Below, piece by piece: positions 32,012-41,073 of a stretch of DNA of 64,000 nt (the first letter of the stretch is position 1; every line of letters begins with the position of its first letter). Below the pieces are notes generated by a model. It was not told where the DNA came from. It made no database searches and was given only the letters and a program-made list of their open reading frames with translations. The translations under genes and the position numbers were made by a program. Source of the stretch: Streptomyces flavochromogenes (lineage in GTDB: Bacteria; Actinomycetota; Actinomycetes; Streptomycetales; Streptomycetaceae); contig NZ_JNZO01000004.1 in NCBI RefSeq assembly GCF_000717595.1, forward strand, positions 226,869-290,868. Direction: 5' to 3'.

Positions 32012-32954
32012 CCCACAGCTGGGACGCGATGGCCTTGTCCGCGACGCCGGCGACGATCAGGGAGAGCAGATACCTCTCGTCGTCGGCGAGGTGCACCGCC
32101 GGATTCGGGCCGCCGTCGAAGTCGGCCAGTTCGCCGGAGTCCGTGACGTGCAGCGGGGTCGCCGCCGCCCACTGGCTCTCGAACAGGGCGATCAGCGCGT
32201 CGAGCAGACTGCTGCTGTGGATCACGGCGGCCGTCGGCTCGCCCGCCCGGTCGGCAGGACCCGCCGCCGGTTCCGCACCGTCGGGGCCGTCCCCGCTCTC
32301 GTACACCAGAGGGCAGATGGCCATCGAGCTGTCCGCGATCACCAGTCGCACCGGAAGCGTTCCGACGGCTCGCGCCTGCTCGCCCGCGCGGATGCTCCGG
32401 GCAACGTTGTCAACCATCCCGGGGCCCTCCAGGAGTTCGCGCTCGTAGATCGTCCTGTAGCGCACCCCCCGGGCGAGCAGCTCCCACTCCTCGTCGTTCT
32501 CCGCCGCCGCCAGGGCGACCGGACGGGCCTTGCAGAGCCAGCGCATCTCGCCGGCCCCGTACGCCATCTGCCGCAGCCGCTGCCGGATCACGCTCGCGCC
32601 GGTGATCACCTCGACGAGCTGCCCGGCGTCGTGCCGCCGGCCGCCGGCCCGGTACTCCTCGGCGAGCTGTTCCACACCCCGCCGGGCCCATTCGAGCGCC
32701 TCGTGCCCGCGCAGCAGCAGCGGGCGCAGCGCCGCGTCGGGCGCCATCGGCACGTACCGCTCGGGGCCGCCCTCCGGTGGTTCGGCGGCCCGGCCCACCA
32801 GGCCCTTGTCGTGGAGGGACGCCAGCAGTCCCTGGACCCGTGCCGTGTCGAGGCCCAACTGCGCGGCGATTCCCGCGATGTCGGCTTCCCGTACCCCGAG
32901 GAGGAAGCGGTACACCCTTTCCTCCGCGGCCCCGACCCCTGCCGCCTCCAGCAT
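31896..32954 (-). CDS. LuxR-type regulator with TrmB-like N-terminus
   Basis: A 352-residue regulator. The N-terminus (MLEAAGVGAAEERVYRFLLG, AGIAAQLGLDTARVQGLLAS) is a TrmB-like winged helix. A ~170-residue middle domain senses an unknown ligand. The C-terminus is a LuxR/GerE helix-turn-helix (LADDERYLLSLIVAGVADKA, VSQRTVQRRIQTLMQRAGAL). This architecture is common in Streptomyces as orphan regulators of secondary metabolism or stress. ATG 32954 with GAAGGA upstream is chosen; a TTG at 33023 would extend it through the inverted repeat. It is divergent from the subtilase gene, a candidate target. Confidence 0.85.
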   Translation of the reverse strand: MLEAAGVGAAEERVYRFLLGVREADIAGIAAQLGLDTARVQGLLASLHDKGLVGRAAEPPEGGPERYVPMAPDAALRPLLLRGHEALEWARRGVEQLAEEYRAGGRRHDAGQLVEVITGASVIRQRLRQMAYGAGEMRWLCKARPVALAAAENDEEWELLARGVRYRTIYERELLEGPGMVDNVARSIRAGEQARAVGTLPVRLVIADSSMAICPLVYESGDGPDGAEPAAGPADRAGEPTAAVIHSSSLLDALIALFESQWAAATPLHVTDSGELADFDGGPNPAVHLADDERYLLSLIVAGVADKAIASQLWVSQRTVQRRIQTLMQRAGALTRTQLVWQAAQRGWLTNG

Positions 32955-32995
32955 GTGTCCTTCGCCCACGAAGCCTTCCCCCACCCCGGTTGACG

Positions 32996-33022
32996 TGATC
33001 ACCCCCGTACCCGGAGTGATCA
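32996..33022. promoter_or_regulatory. TGATCAC inverted repeat in the LuxR/subtilase divergent region
   Basis: TGATCAC (32996-33002) and GTGATCA (33016-33022) are exact 7-base arms with a 13-base spacer, 42 bases upstream of the LuxR-type ATG. It is a candidate autoregulatory site. The rest of 33023-33222 must hold the subtilase promoter; TTGACT at about 33161 is a possible -35. Confidence 0.45.
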
Positions 33023-33222
33023 AATCACATCAGGGCCGCCGGAAACGAGAGCCCGCAATACCACGCGGCCCCGTAAACGACCTGCGCTGCAAGCACATTG
33101 GCGGCGAGTGGACATGTCGCCTCTTCGCCAGTCGCGGGCTGTAGCGAAGGTGATCGTTCCTGTTGACTCTTGGTTCCGCCGGACACGGATCCCCCTCCGC
33201 CGGCGGAAGGAGTGCCCTCAGC

Positions 33223-36200
33223 ATGCGCAGCAGACGGAGAACCGCACTGCTCGGCTTCGCCCTGGCAGCCACCATGACCGCAGGCGGCATGGCGTACGGC
33301 GCCACGCCTCCTCCGGCGACCGGGGAGGACGCGGTGACCGCCGCACCCCAGGACGCTGTCCGCACCTCCACGGTCACCCTGGTGACCGGCGACAAGGTGA
33401 CGGTGGCCACCCGGGCGGGCAAGACCGTCGCCGTCAACGTCACCCCGTACCGGGGCAGCGCCACCGGACTGCGGACGTACACGGTCGGCACCGACGTGTA
33501 CGTCATCCCCCGGGACGTCGAGGCCCTGGTCCACAACGGCCGGGTCGACAAGCGACTGTTCAACGTCACCCAGCTCGTCGCCCAGGGCTTCGACGACGCC
33601 CACCACGCGTCGACCCCGCTGATCGTGCGCTACGACTCCACCGGAACCGCCACCCCCGGCGGGGCCCGTCTCACCCGCGAGCTCCCCGGCATGCGCGGCG
33701 CCGCCGTCACCGCCGACAAGGCCGAGGGCGACACCTTCTGGGAGGCCGTCGACGACGACAGCGCCCGGGCCGGAACACCCAAGGCCCGTCTGTCGGGCGG
33801 CGTCCAGCGCCTCTGGCTGGACGGCAAGGTCGACGCGCTCCTGGAGAAGAGCGTGCCGCAGATCGGCGCACCGGAGGCCTGGGCCGCCGGATACGACGGC
33901 ACCGGCGTCAAGGTCGCGGTGCTCGACACCGGCGTCGACGCCACCCACCCCGACCTCGCCGACCGCATCGTCGAGAGCCGCAGCTTCGTTCCCGGCGAGA
34001 CCGCGCGCGACGGCCACGGCCACGGCACCCACGTCGCCTCCACGATCCTCGGCAGCGGCGCAGGCTCCTCCGGCACGTACCGGGGCGTCGCGCCCGGCGC
34101 CAAGCTGGTCGTGGGCAAGGTCCTCGACGACGGCGGCTCCGGTTCGGAGTCCGGCATCATCGAGGGCATGGAATGGGCCGCGCTCTCCGGCGCGAAGGTC
34201 GTCTCCATGAGCCTGGGCGGCCAGGAGGGCGCCGACGGCACCGACCCCATGTCGCTCGCGGTCAACGAACTCACCGCCAGGACAGGCGTCCTGTTCACCA
34301 TCGCGGCGGGCAACAGCGGCCCCGGCGCGAAGACCGTCGGCTCGCCCGGCGCCGCCGCCGCGGCCCTCACGGTCGGCGCCGTGGACTCCGCCGACACCGT
34401 CGCGGACTTCTCCAGCAGGGGCCCGCGCGGCGACGGCGGCCTCAAGCCGGAGATCACCGCACCGGGCGTCCGGATCGTCGCGGCCCGCGCGGCGGGCACC
34501 ACGATGGGCTCTCCGGTCGGCGACCTCTACACCACCGCGAGCGGCACCTCCATGGCGACGCCGCACGTGGCGGGAGCGGCGGCGATCCTCGCTCAGCGTC
34601 ACCCCGACTGGTCGCCCGCCCGGCTGAAGAACGCGCTCATCAGCACCGCGAAGACCACCGCCGACGCCTCCGTGTACGCCCAGGGCGCGGGCCGTGTCGA
34701 CGTGGCGCGCGCCCTCCGCCAGCCGGTGACGGCCGCCGGCACGGTCGACTTCGGCCTGCGCGGCTGGGACGACTCGTCCACGGTCGAGAAGAGGATCGAG
34801 TACGTCAACGACGGCGACACCCCGATCACGCTGGCGCTCTCGCTGAAGAACGCCGGCGAGACGCTGCCCGCCGGAACGCTCGCCCTGGGCACCGACTCGG
34901 TGACCGTCCCCGCGCACGGCACCGCCGAGGTAGCCGTCACCCTCGACAGCCGCGGCGTCACCACCGGCTCGCACGGCGCGCACGTCACCGCGCGTGCCAC
35001 CGACGGGACGGCGGCGGTGACCGCGGTCGGCTTCGGACGGGACGTCCAGCGCTACGACGTCACGCTGAAGGTCCTCGACCGCGACGGCAAGCCGACCGGC
35101 GGCATCGCCGCGGTCACCGACACCACCCTGGACCAGGGGATGATCCCGGAGACGTACCCGGTCGGCGAGGACGGGACCGTCGTGCTGCGGGTGCCGCGTG
35201 GCGAGCACTCCTTCATCGCGGAGATCTTCCACTACAGCCCCGACTGGAGCCTGCTCCACGAGTACACCTACGCGGCCCGGCCCGGCACGCTCATCGACTC
35301 GGACCGGACCTTCACCTTCGACGCCTCCAAGGCGGGCAGGGTCACCATGACCACGCCCCGCCCGTCGGAGACGAACCGTCTCCGGGTCGGCATCGCGTCC
35401 AGCCCCACCTCGCGGGTCCTGGTCCACAACCGTGAGGTCTGGCTCGGCGGTGAGACGGCTGTCTACTCCGTGCCGTCGGCCACCACCGACCCCACCCTCT
35501 TCGAGTCGCGCGTCGGCTGGTCGCTCAGCGCTCCGGCGCTCTCGGCGCGGCTCGCCGGACACGGCAGCCGTGCCCTGGACGTCTCCTACTTCCAGGGCTG
35601 GACCGGCTCGGCGCGCTTCGACGGCAGCCGCACCCTCCGGGTGGCCAAGCCCGGGGAGGACGTCCGGGGCAAGCTCGCGCTGGTGAAGCGGGACCCCGGC
35701 ACCACCACGTACGCGCAGGTCGACGCGGCGGCCGACGCCGGCGCACTGGCCGTGCTCGTCTACAACGACACCCCCGGCGGCTGGCTGGCGGGCAACTGGA
35801 GCCCGAAGGAGACCCGCATCCCCGCGATGACGGTCTCCGGCACCGAGGGCGAGCGTCTGCTGGCCCTGTCCGGCGCCCGGATCGCCTTCTCCGGTACGGC
35901 GGTCAGCCCGTACGCCTACGAACTGCTCAAGTACCGCGCCGGCGGCATCCCCGCCGACCAGCGCTACCGCGTCCGGCCCGGTGAACTGGCCACGGTCGAC
36001 AGCCGGTTCCACGGCACCACCGCCGGAGCCGAGGCCGGATACAGCCGTCTGATGCACTCGCCGATGCAGGCGGTGGCGAACTTCTCCTTCGGGCGGATGC
36101 CGCTCCAGCGCACCCTGACCGAGTACGTCACCACGGGCCTGCGCACCTACGAGGCCATGAAGCTCGGCCCCGTGTGGTCGGCGGGCGGCACCTGGCAGGT

Positions 36201-36906
36201 GACGGCCGCCACGAAGTTCACCCCCGGCCAGCAGGTGCGCCGCGACTGGAACAAGGCCGTGGTCCGCACCGCGCTGCCGATCGAACTGGACTACGCGGCC
36301 GCCCGCGTCGGCGGAGTGGGTACGGTCGCCGCCGCGGGGCTGCTCGACAGCGGATCCGCGCAGTGGGCCTTCGTGCGCAACGGCACCGACAAGGAGCTGG
36401 CCACGGTCTACCGGGACGGTGTGCTCCTCGGCACCGCGCCGGCCACCACCGTCGCCTTCCCGATGATCCCGGAACGCGCCGAGTACCGCGTGGTCACCGA
36501 CGTCCAGCGGGCGGAGGCCGGCTGGAACACCTCCACGAAGGTGCGCACCGACTGGCGCTTCCACTCCGCGCAGAGTGAGGGGCGGACGCTGCTGCCCGTC
36601 CTGTCGGTCGACTACCGCCTCGGCACCGACCTGGCCAACAGCGCCCGGACCGGGTCCCGCACGGCCGTCGGCCTCGGCGTACGGCACCCCAAGGGCCTCG
36701 TCGGCCCGGCCGTCACCGGGGTCAGGCTGTGGGCCTCGTACGACGACGGTGTCTCCTGGCGGCAGGTCCGTCTGGACGGCCGTCTGAACGGCACCATCGA
36801 CAACCCGGCGGCCGCCGGCTTCGTCTCGCTGAGGGTCACCGCCACCGACGCCGACGGCAACTCCGTCGACCAGACGGTGACGCGCGCCTACCAGGTCCGC
36901 CGCTGA
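33223..36906 (+). CDS. Large secreted S8 subtilase with PA domain
   Basis: A 1227-residue secreted serine protease. Signal peptide 1-27 (RRRTALLGFALAATMTAGGM). A propeptide (~45-215) precedes the S8 domain with Asp235 (VAVLDTGVD), His267 (HGTHVAS), oxyanion Asn364 (AAGNSGP) and Ser443 (SGTSMATPHVA), all present. After ~residue 490 come beta-rich modules including a PA domain (about 815-895: GKLALVKRDPG, AGALAVLVYNDTPGG, IPAMTVSGTEG) and a C-terminal Fn3-like region. This architecture is typical of Streptomyces extracellular or wall-associated proteases for large substrates. The SSI inhibitor at 5779 belongs to a family that inhibits such enzymes. ATG 33223 has GGAAGGAG 10 bases upstream. Monocistronic, closed by two hairpins. 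Confidence 0.93.
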   Translation: MRSRRRTALLGFALAATMTAGGMAYGATPPPATGEDAVTAAPQDAVRTSTVTLVTGDKVTVATRAGKTVAVNVTPYRGSATGLRTYTVGTDVYVIPRDVEALVHNGRVDKRLFNVTQLVAQGFDDAHHASTPLIVRYDSTGTATPGGARLTRELPGMRGAAVTADKAEGDTFWEAVDDDSARAGTPKARLSGGVQRLWLDGKVDALLEKSVPQIGAPEAWAAGYDGTGVKVAVLDTGVDATHPDLADRIVESRSFVPGETARDGHGHGTHVASTILGSGAGSSGTYRGVAPGAKLVVGKVLDDGGSGSESGIIEGMEWAALSGAKVVSMSLGGQEGADGTDPMSLAVNELTARTGVLFTIAAGNSGPGAKTVGSPGAAAAALTVGAVDSADTVADFSSRGPRGDGGLKPEITAPGVRIVAARAAGTTMGSPVGDLYTTASGTSMATPHVAGAAAILAQRHPDWSPARLKNALISTAKTTADASVYAQGAGRVDVARALRQPVTAAGTVDFGLRGWDDSSTVEKRIEYVNDGDTPITLALSLKNAGETLPAGTLALGTDSVTVPAHGTAEVAVTLDSRGVTTGSHGAHVTARATDGTAAVTAVGFGRDVQRYDVTLKVLDRDGKPTGGIAAVTDTTLDQGMIPETYPVGEDGTVVLRVPRGEHSFIAEIFHYSPDWSLLHEYTYAARPGTLIDSDRTFTFDASKAGRVTMTTPRPSETNRLRVGIASSPTSRVLVHNREVWLGGETAVYSVPSATTDPTLFESRVGWSLSAPALSARLAGHGSRALDVSYFQGWTGSARFDGSRTLRVAKPGEDVRGKLALVKRDPGTTTYAQVDAAADAGALAVLVYNDTPGGWLAGNWSPKETRIPAMTVSGTEGERLLALSGARIAFSGTAVSPYAYELLKYRAGGIPADQRYRVRPGELATVDSRFHGTTAGAEAGYSRLMHSPMQAVANFSFGRMPLQRTLTEYVTTGLRTYEAMKLGPVWSAGGTWQVTAATKFTPGQQVRRDWNKAVVRTALPIELDYAAARVGGVGTVAAAGLLDSGSAQWAFVRNGTDKELATVYRDGVLLGTAPATTVAFPMIPERAEYRVVTDVQRAEAGWNTSTKVRTDWRFHSAQSEGRTLLPVLSVDYRLGTDLANSARTGSRTAVGLGVRHPKGLVGPAVTGVRLWASYDDGVSWRQVRLDGRLNGTIDNPAAAGFVSLRVTATDADGNSVDQTVTRAYQVRR

Positions 36907-36917
36907 CGGACCACAGC

Positions 36918-36959
36918 CGGAGGGCCGGGGCACCCGCGCGCGGGTACCCCGGCCCTCCG
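36918..36959 (+). terminator. Strong terminator hairpin after the subtilase gene
   Basis: CGGAGGGCCGGGG (36918-36930) pairs exactly with CCCCGGCCCTCCG (36947-36959). The loop contains a further ACCCGC/GCGGGT stem, giving a nearly continuous 19-bp hairpin. Confidence 0.85.
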
Positions 36960-36960
36960 C

Positions 36961-37011
36961 GTCCCCGCCCCCGAACGCCTGCCGAAGAGGCCGGCGTTCG
37001 GAGGCGGGGAC
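36961..37011 (-). terminator. Second strong hairpin, terminator of the GH2 gene
   Basis: GTCCCCGCC(C)CCGAACGCC (36961-36979) pairs with GGCGTTCGG(A)GGCGGGGAC (36993-37011). It abuts the first hairpin and ends 20 bases past the GH2 stop, so the pair insulates two convergent genes. Confidence 0.8.
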
Positions 37012-37030
37012 GTGCGGTCGCGCCGTCGAG

Positions 37031-40000
37031 CTATGGCTTCTGCTGTGCGTGGAGGGCGGTCACCTCCTCGGAGCTCAGGGCCTTGTCGAAGGCGCGGACC
37101 TGGTCGACCGAGCCCTTCCAGAAGTCGACGTTGCCGCCGCTCCACTTGGCCCGGCCCACGGACAGCGGCCCGGTGCCGACGTCCGCCGGTCCGGCGGTGG
37201 CCGTCGACACGAGGGCACCGTCGACGTACAGCCTGATCTCGTTCCTCGCGGCGTCGCGGACACCGACGAGGTGGTACCAGCGGCCCGTCTCGGGCGTGGT
37301 GACGTAGCGGGCGCGGTTGCCGCCGGGTGTGCTGAAGGCGAAGGCGCCCTGCCCGTACTGCAGGTAGAAGGGGTTCTCCTGGCGCCGGCCGTCCTGGCTG
37401 ACCACGGTCGCGTAGTTGCCGGGCAGGGAGTCGAGCGTCGCCCAGGCCGACACCGAGTAGTCGGCGGTGGTGTCGATCACGGGGCCTCCGGTCTCGGCGT
37501 ACTGGCCCTGACCGTCGAACTTCAGGGCGCTGCCGCTCACTCCCGGGGCCCAGGTGGTGCCCTCGGAGAGCTTCAGGTCCTCGGCGTTCGGACCCGCGTC
37601 CCGTGCCGTCGTCCCGGTGCCCTCGTCGAGGGCCCAGGACCCGCCGCCCTGGAGCTGATCGCGCTCGCCCGCCGCGGCGCCGGCCGCGATGACCTTCCGG
37701 TTGATCTCGCGGACGCGCACCGGGTCGACCTTGATCTCCCTGCGGTCGTATGTGTAGAGGCCGTTGAGCTCGTTCTCCAGATCGGAGATCTGGGTGTAGA
37801 TGGAGCCGGAGAGCTCCGCCCCGGCCGCCTCGAGGTAGTACTTCTCCGTGTTCTCGACGTACTTGCGGGTGAGCGCCTCCTTGTCGGCGACGCCGCTGTA
37901 GATCACGGTCGGCGCGCCGGGCCACATGTGTCCGGGGGCGCGGAGGGTGAAGCCGCCGTGCTCGCCGTCCATGGCCGCGCGCTCGGCGTCGGGGAAGGCG
38001 GGGTCGGTGTTGTTGTAGTCGTGATGGTCGATGATGTCGCCCTTGCCCGAATCCCCCTTGGAGTTGCAGCAGTTGACGCCGCTGTGGGCGTTGACGACAC
38101 GGGACGGGTCAGCGGCCTTGACGGACTCGGCGATACGTCCGGTCTCCTCGCGGTTCCACTCGCCCCAGCCCTCGTTGAAGACGATCCAGCCGATGACGGA
38201 GGGGGAGCTGTGGTGCTGGCGCATCATCTCGCGGCCCTGGTCGACGAAGGCCTTGTGGCCCGTCTCGTCGGTGAGGTCGCCCGAGACGAAGTCCTGCCAG
38301 ACCAGCAGGCCGAGCCGGTCCGCGTGGTAGAACCAGCGCGGCGACTCCACCTTGATGTGCTTGCGCACGGCGTTGAAGCCGAGCTTCTTGTGTGCTTCGA
38401 GGTCGAAGGCGAGGGCCTTGTCGCTGGGCTGGGTGTAGAGGCCGTCCGGCCAGAACCCCTGGTCGAGGGTGGCGAGGGAGTAGACGGGCTTGCCGTTGAG
38501 CACCAGCTTCTGGAAGCCGCCGACCTTCTCGATCCCGATCTTCCGCATGCCGAAGTAGCTCTCGACGGTGTCGGTCGACCGTCCCTGGATCAGCTTCACG
38601 TCGAGGTCGTAGAGGTACGGGTCGTCCGGACTCCAGAGCCGCTGGTTCGCCACGGCCAGCCGAAGCTGCTTGTTGGCCGGTCCGCTGACCCGGCCGACGA
38701 CCTTGCCCCGGGCGTCCCGGGCGACGGCTTCGACGCGTGCGGCGGACGTGGCGTCGTCGGACGCGACGGTCACCGCGAGGCTGCCCGTGTCTATGTCGGG
38801 GGTGGTGACGACGTCGTCGATGGAGACGGGGGCGACCGGTTCCATCCAGACCGTCTGCCAGATTCCCGACGACTGCGTGTAGAAGATGCCGCCCGGGTTG
38901 GTGGACTGCTTGCCGGTGGGCTGGTTCCGGCCACCGGTGTCGGTGACCGCGACGACGACCTCCTGCGGTCCGGTCCCCTTGATCGCGTCCGTGACGTCGG
39001 CGCTGAAGGCGTTGTAGCCGCCGGTGTGCTCGGCGACCTGCTTGCCGTTGACCCAGACCCGGGCCTGGTAGTCGACGGCGCCGAAATTGAGCTTCAGGCG
39101 GTTGTCCTTGCCGCCGGCGCCGACCTTCCAGTCCTTCGGCACGTTCACGAGCTTGCGGTAGAACATGTGGTCCTCGTGCCGTTCGACGCCGGAGAGCTGC
39201 GACTCGACCGGGAAAGGCACGATGATCTTCTCGTCGAGGTCCTTGCCGAAGACCGGCTGCTCGCCCGTGTCGGCGCCGGCGAACTGCCAGGGGCCGTTGA
39301 GGTTCTTCCACTTGCCGCGCACCTGCTGAGGGCGCGGGTACTCGGGCAGCGGGTTCTTCTCGTCCAGCCGGTCGCCCCACTCGGTGGTGAGCCGGTGGGT
39401 GGAGGCGTTCTTCGCGGGGCGGAGGATCTGCGGAACCGTCTCCCCGCCGTTCTTCAGGCCCCCCTTCCCGTCGTAGTCGACCCTGACCTGCTGGTCCTTC
39501 TGAATCGGCTCGGCGAGGGTGACGAGGACGGAATCGCTGTCGTCCGGCGCGACCGTGACCGACTGGATCGGCATGGGCGTGGTGTCGGCCTCGACCGTGA
39601 GGTGGTCCTTCACGGCGGTGAGATCGGAGACCTTGCCGTCGAACCTCGCGCGCAGTCGGCGGCCGCTCTCGTCCACGGTCAGCTCGACGGGGTAGACCTC
39701 GAAGTCGGCGGGCGGGGTGAACGCCGACTCCGGTACGAGTTGCCTGGCCATCGTCGGAGTCGACCAGCGCAGGAACATGTTGGCGCCGCCGACGTCCTGG
39801 AACATCTCCAGGCGGAAGTCGTGCTTCTCGCCGGCGGTGAGCCGGATCGAGGCGCTGGTCTGCTCCTTGTCCCAGTCGGGGATCCAGTGGTCGATGACCG
39901 GCTTCCCGTCGATGAAGAGACGGAACCCGTTGTCGCCGATGCCGTAGAACGTGTAGTCGCCGGTGGCCGGCGCCTCGATCCGGCCCGTCCAGCGGGCCGT

Positions 40001-40321
40001 GGTGTGTTCGGTCCGGCCGGTGAGGTTCTGGAAGGTGCCCGTAAGGCCGGAGAAGTTGACTTGCGGGTCGAGGGACGTGCCGCCGAGCGTGGCGAAGTCC
40101 CGCGCACCGGGTGCGGACATGCTGAAGTACTCGCCCTTCAGGCCGTGTACCTCGATGGCGGCGTTCTCGGAGTTCGCGTTCTCGGTGGGGGCGGCGCTCG
40201 TGCCGCGGGGCTGTTCCGCGGCCGACGCGGTGGGGAGCAGGGCGCTCGTGGGCAGCACGAGGGCGGCCGCTGTCAGGAGGGCCCACATTCTGGTGCGGGG
40301 GCGGGTGTGTCGTCGTGTCAT
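37031..40321 (-). CDS. Secreted PA14-GH2-LamG glycosidase (candidate beta-galactofuranosidase)
   Basis: A 1096-residue secreted enzyme. Signal peptide 1-35; PA14 domain ~55-205 (GLKGEYFSMSAPG, DGKPVIDHW); GH2 sugar-binding domain ~340-510; immunoglobulin-like domain; GH2 TIM barrel ~600-890 with acid/base Glu717 in VFNEGWGEW; LamG-like lectin domain ~910-1095. PA14 and LamG modules bind glycans. From memory, a PA14-containing GH2 enzyme from a Streptomyces strain is specific for beta-D-galactofuranosides. The adjacent YtfQ-type importer and mutarotase fit that activity, but GH2 also includes galactosidases, mannosidases and glucuronidases, so specificity is inferred. Divergent from the importer across an operator-rich 752-base region. 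Confidence 0.85.
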   Translation of the reverse strand: MTRRHTRPRTRMWALLTAAALVLPTSALLPTASAAEQPRGTSAAPTENANSENAAIEVHGLKGEYFSMSAPGARDFATLGGTSLDPQVNFSGLTGTFQNLTGRTEHTTARWTGRIEAPATGDYTFYGIGDNGFRLFIDGKPVIDHWIPDWDKEQTSASIRLTAGEKHDFRLEMFQDVGGANMFLRWSTPTMARQLVPESAFTPPADFEVYPVELTVDESGRRLRARFDGKVSDLTAVKDHLTVEADTTPMPIQSVTVAPDDSDSVLVTLAEPIQKDQQVRVDYDGKGGLKNGGETVPQILRPAKNASTHRLTTEWGDRLDEKNPLPEYPRPQQVRGKWKNLNGPWQFAGADTGEQPVFGKDLDEKIIVPFPVESQLSGVERHEDHMFYRKLVNVPKDWKVGAGGKDNRLKLNFGAVDYQARVWVNGKQVAEHTGGYNAFSADVTDAIKGTGPQEVVVAVTDTGGRNQPTGKQSTNPGGIFYTQSSGIWQTVWMEPVAPVSIDDVVTTPDIDTGSLAVTVASDDATSAARVEAVARDARGKVVGRVSGPANKQLRLAVANQRLWSPDDPYLYDLDVKLIQGRSTDTVESYFGMRKIGIEKVGGFQKLVLNGKPVYSLATLDQGFWPDGLYTQPSDKALAFDLEAHKKLGFNAVRKHIKVESPRWFYHADRLGLLVWQDFVSGDLTDETGHKAFVDQGREMMRQHHSSPSVIGWIVFNEGWGEWNREETGRIAESVKAADPSRVVNAHSGVNCCNSKGDSGKGDIIDHHDYNNTDPAFPDAERAAMDGEHGGFTLRAPGHMWPGAPTVIYSGVADKEALTRKYVENTEKYYLEAAGAELSGSIYTQISDLENELNGLYTYDRREIKVDPVRVREINRKVIAAGAAAGERDQLQGGGSWALDEGTGTTARDAGPNAEDLKLSEGTTWAPGVSGSALKFDGQGQYAETGGPVIDTTADYSVSAWATLDSLPGNYATVVSQDGRRQENPFYLQYGQGAFAFSTPGGNRARYVTTPETGRWYHLVGVRDAARNEIRLYVDGALVSTATAGPADVGTGPLSVGRAKWSGGNVDFWKGSVDQVRAFDKALSSEEVTALHAQQKP

Positions 40322-40499
40322 CGAATCTTTCCTCGGGGCAGAGGGGAGTCGGAGCCGGATCGGGGGAGGGCGTGACCGCTGAACCGCCGTGCGCGGCTCG
40401 TGGGCCGGCGGGGTGACGTGGTGTCGAGATGTCGTGGTGTCGAGGTGGTGGTGACGTCTCGGCGACCGGAGTCCGCCCGCGCGGTCGACGTAGGGCGGT

Positions 40500-40613
40500 C
40501 GTACGGAGCCGTACCGGGTCGTACGGGGTTCGTACGGGTCGTGCTACTGGTCGTGCGGAGGCCGTACGGGAGCCGTACGGGATTCATGCGCCGGCCGTAC
40601 GGGGGTCGTACGG
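40500..40613. repeat. 11-unit helically phased CGTAC(GG) array
   Basis: CGTAC, mostly as CGTACGG, starts at 40500, 40510, 40520, 40531, 40563, 40574, 40596 and 40607. Degenerate units fill every gap: CGTGC at 40540 and 40552, CATGC at 40585. All eleven are 9-12 bases apart (mean ~10.7), i.e. one per DNA turn. The core CGTACG is self-complementary. Non-coding; ~180 bases upstream of the GH2 start. Confidence 0.75.
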
Positions 40614-40709
40614 CCGACGCGCGGTCGCTCGGGCGGCGTCGGGCCGGTGGTGGCCGAGCCCGGCGCGGTGCGGGCACGGATGGCCGACGGCCGGGTGGAC
40701 CGGCCGTCA

Positions 40710-40723
40710 TTCCAACGTTGGAA
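40710..40723. promoter_or_regulatory. LacI-type operator 1 (TTCCAACGTTGGAA)
   Basis: A perfect 14-base palindrome centred on CG, the geometry of LacI/GalR-family operators. It is a likely binding site for the LacI regulator encoded at 46258 and could control the GH2 gene, the importer, or both by looping to operator 2. Confidence 0.7.
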
Positions 40724-40865
40724 ATCGGCGTGCAGCGGAATGACAGCACGCCGCCCGGCGCCTGTCCAGACCCCTCGCAACCTTCTGCTGACCGTGCTTC
40801 ACCACCCTTGTGCCGGAGGGGGGTTGTCTCTTGAGAGCGCGTTCAGAAAACGTCGCGCCGAACTC

Positions 40866-40902
40866 TTGCCGAGTACTCCGCGGCGCAGTTATAACGTTGT
40901 AA
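40866..40902 (+). promoter_or_regulatory. Importer promoter overlapped by LacI-type operator 2
   Basis: -35 TTGCCG (40866-40871), spacer 17-18, -10 TTATAA/TATAAC (40889-40895). The palindrome TTATAACGTTGTAA (40889-40902, one mismatched pair) covers the -10, ideal for repression. The transcript leader to the ATG at 41074 is ~170 bases and includes a third AACGTT core at about 41004-41009. Confidence 0.7.
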
Positions 40903-41073
40903 AGCCGCAGACGCCGCCCCGTCGCCCCAAGGGCGTCGGGGTCGAGTTTCCGCAGTTCAGGCTCATATCGGCCAGGTGGGCGCGACCTTCCTGGCAGGCC
41001 GACAACGTTTCCCCATCCCCGCGCGACCGCACGCCACTCGGCGGTGCTGTCCCCCGCCAAGGAGTGTCTTGAC

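Larger units (their letters stand above)
40322..41073. other. Divergent control region of the galactoside locus
   Basis: A 752-base gap without a gene between the GH2 gene (minus) and the importer operon (plus). It contains, in order, a helically phased CGTAC array (40500-40613), a perfect LacI-type palindrome (40710-40723), a promoter overlapped by a second operator (40866-40902) and a third AACGTT core (about 41004-41009). Its length and density of sites point to complex, probably looped, repression. Confidence 0.7.

Noticed and set aside
33025..36933. A 1302-codon open frame antisense to the subtilase gene, and a similar long antisense frame over the GH2 gene (37049-40375, plus).
   Set aside because: These are mirror frames produced by third-position G+C bias. 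They are low-complexity (Gly/Arg/Val-rich), carry no motifs, and oppose genes with complete catalytic residues.
40500..40613. The phased CGTAC array as a CRISPR array.
   Set aside because: The units are only ~11 bases with no 20-40 base spacers, and no cas genes are present.
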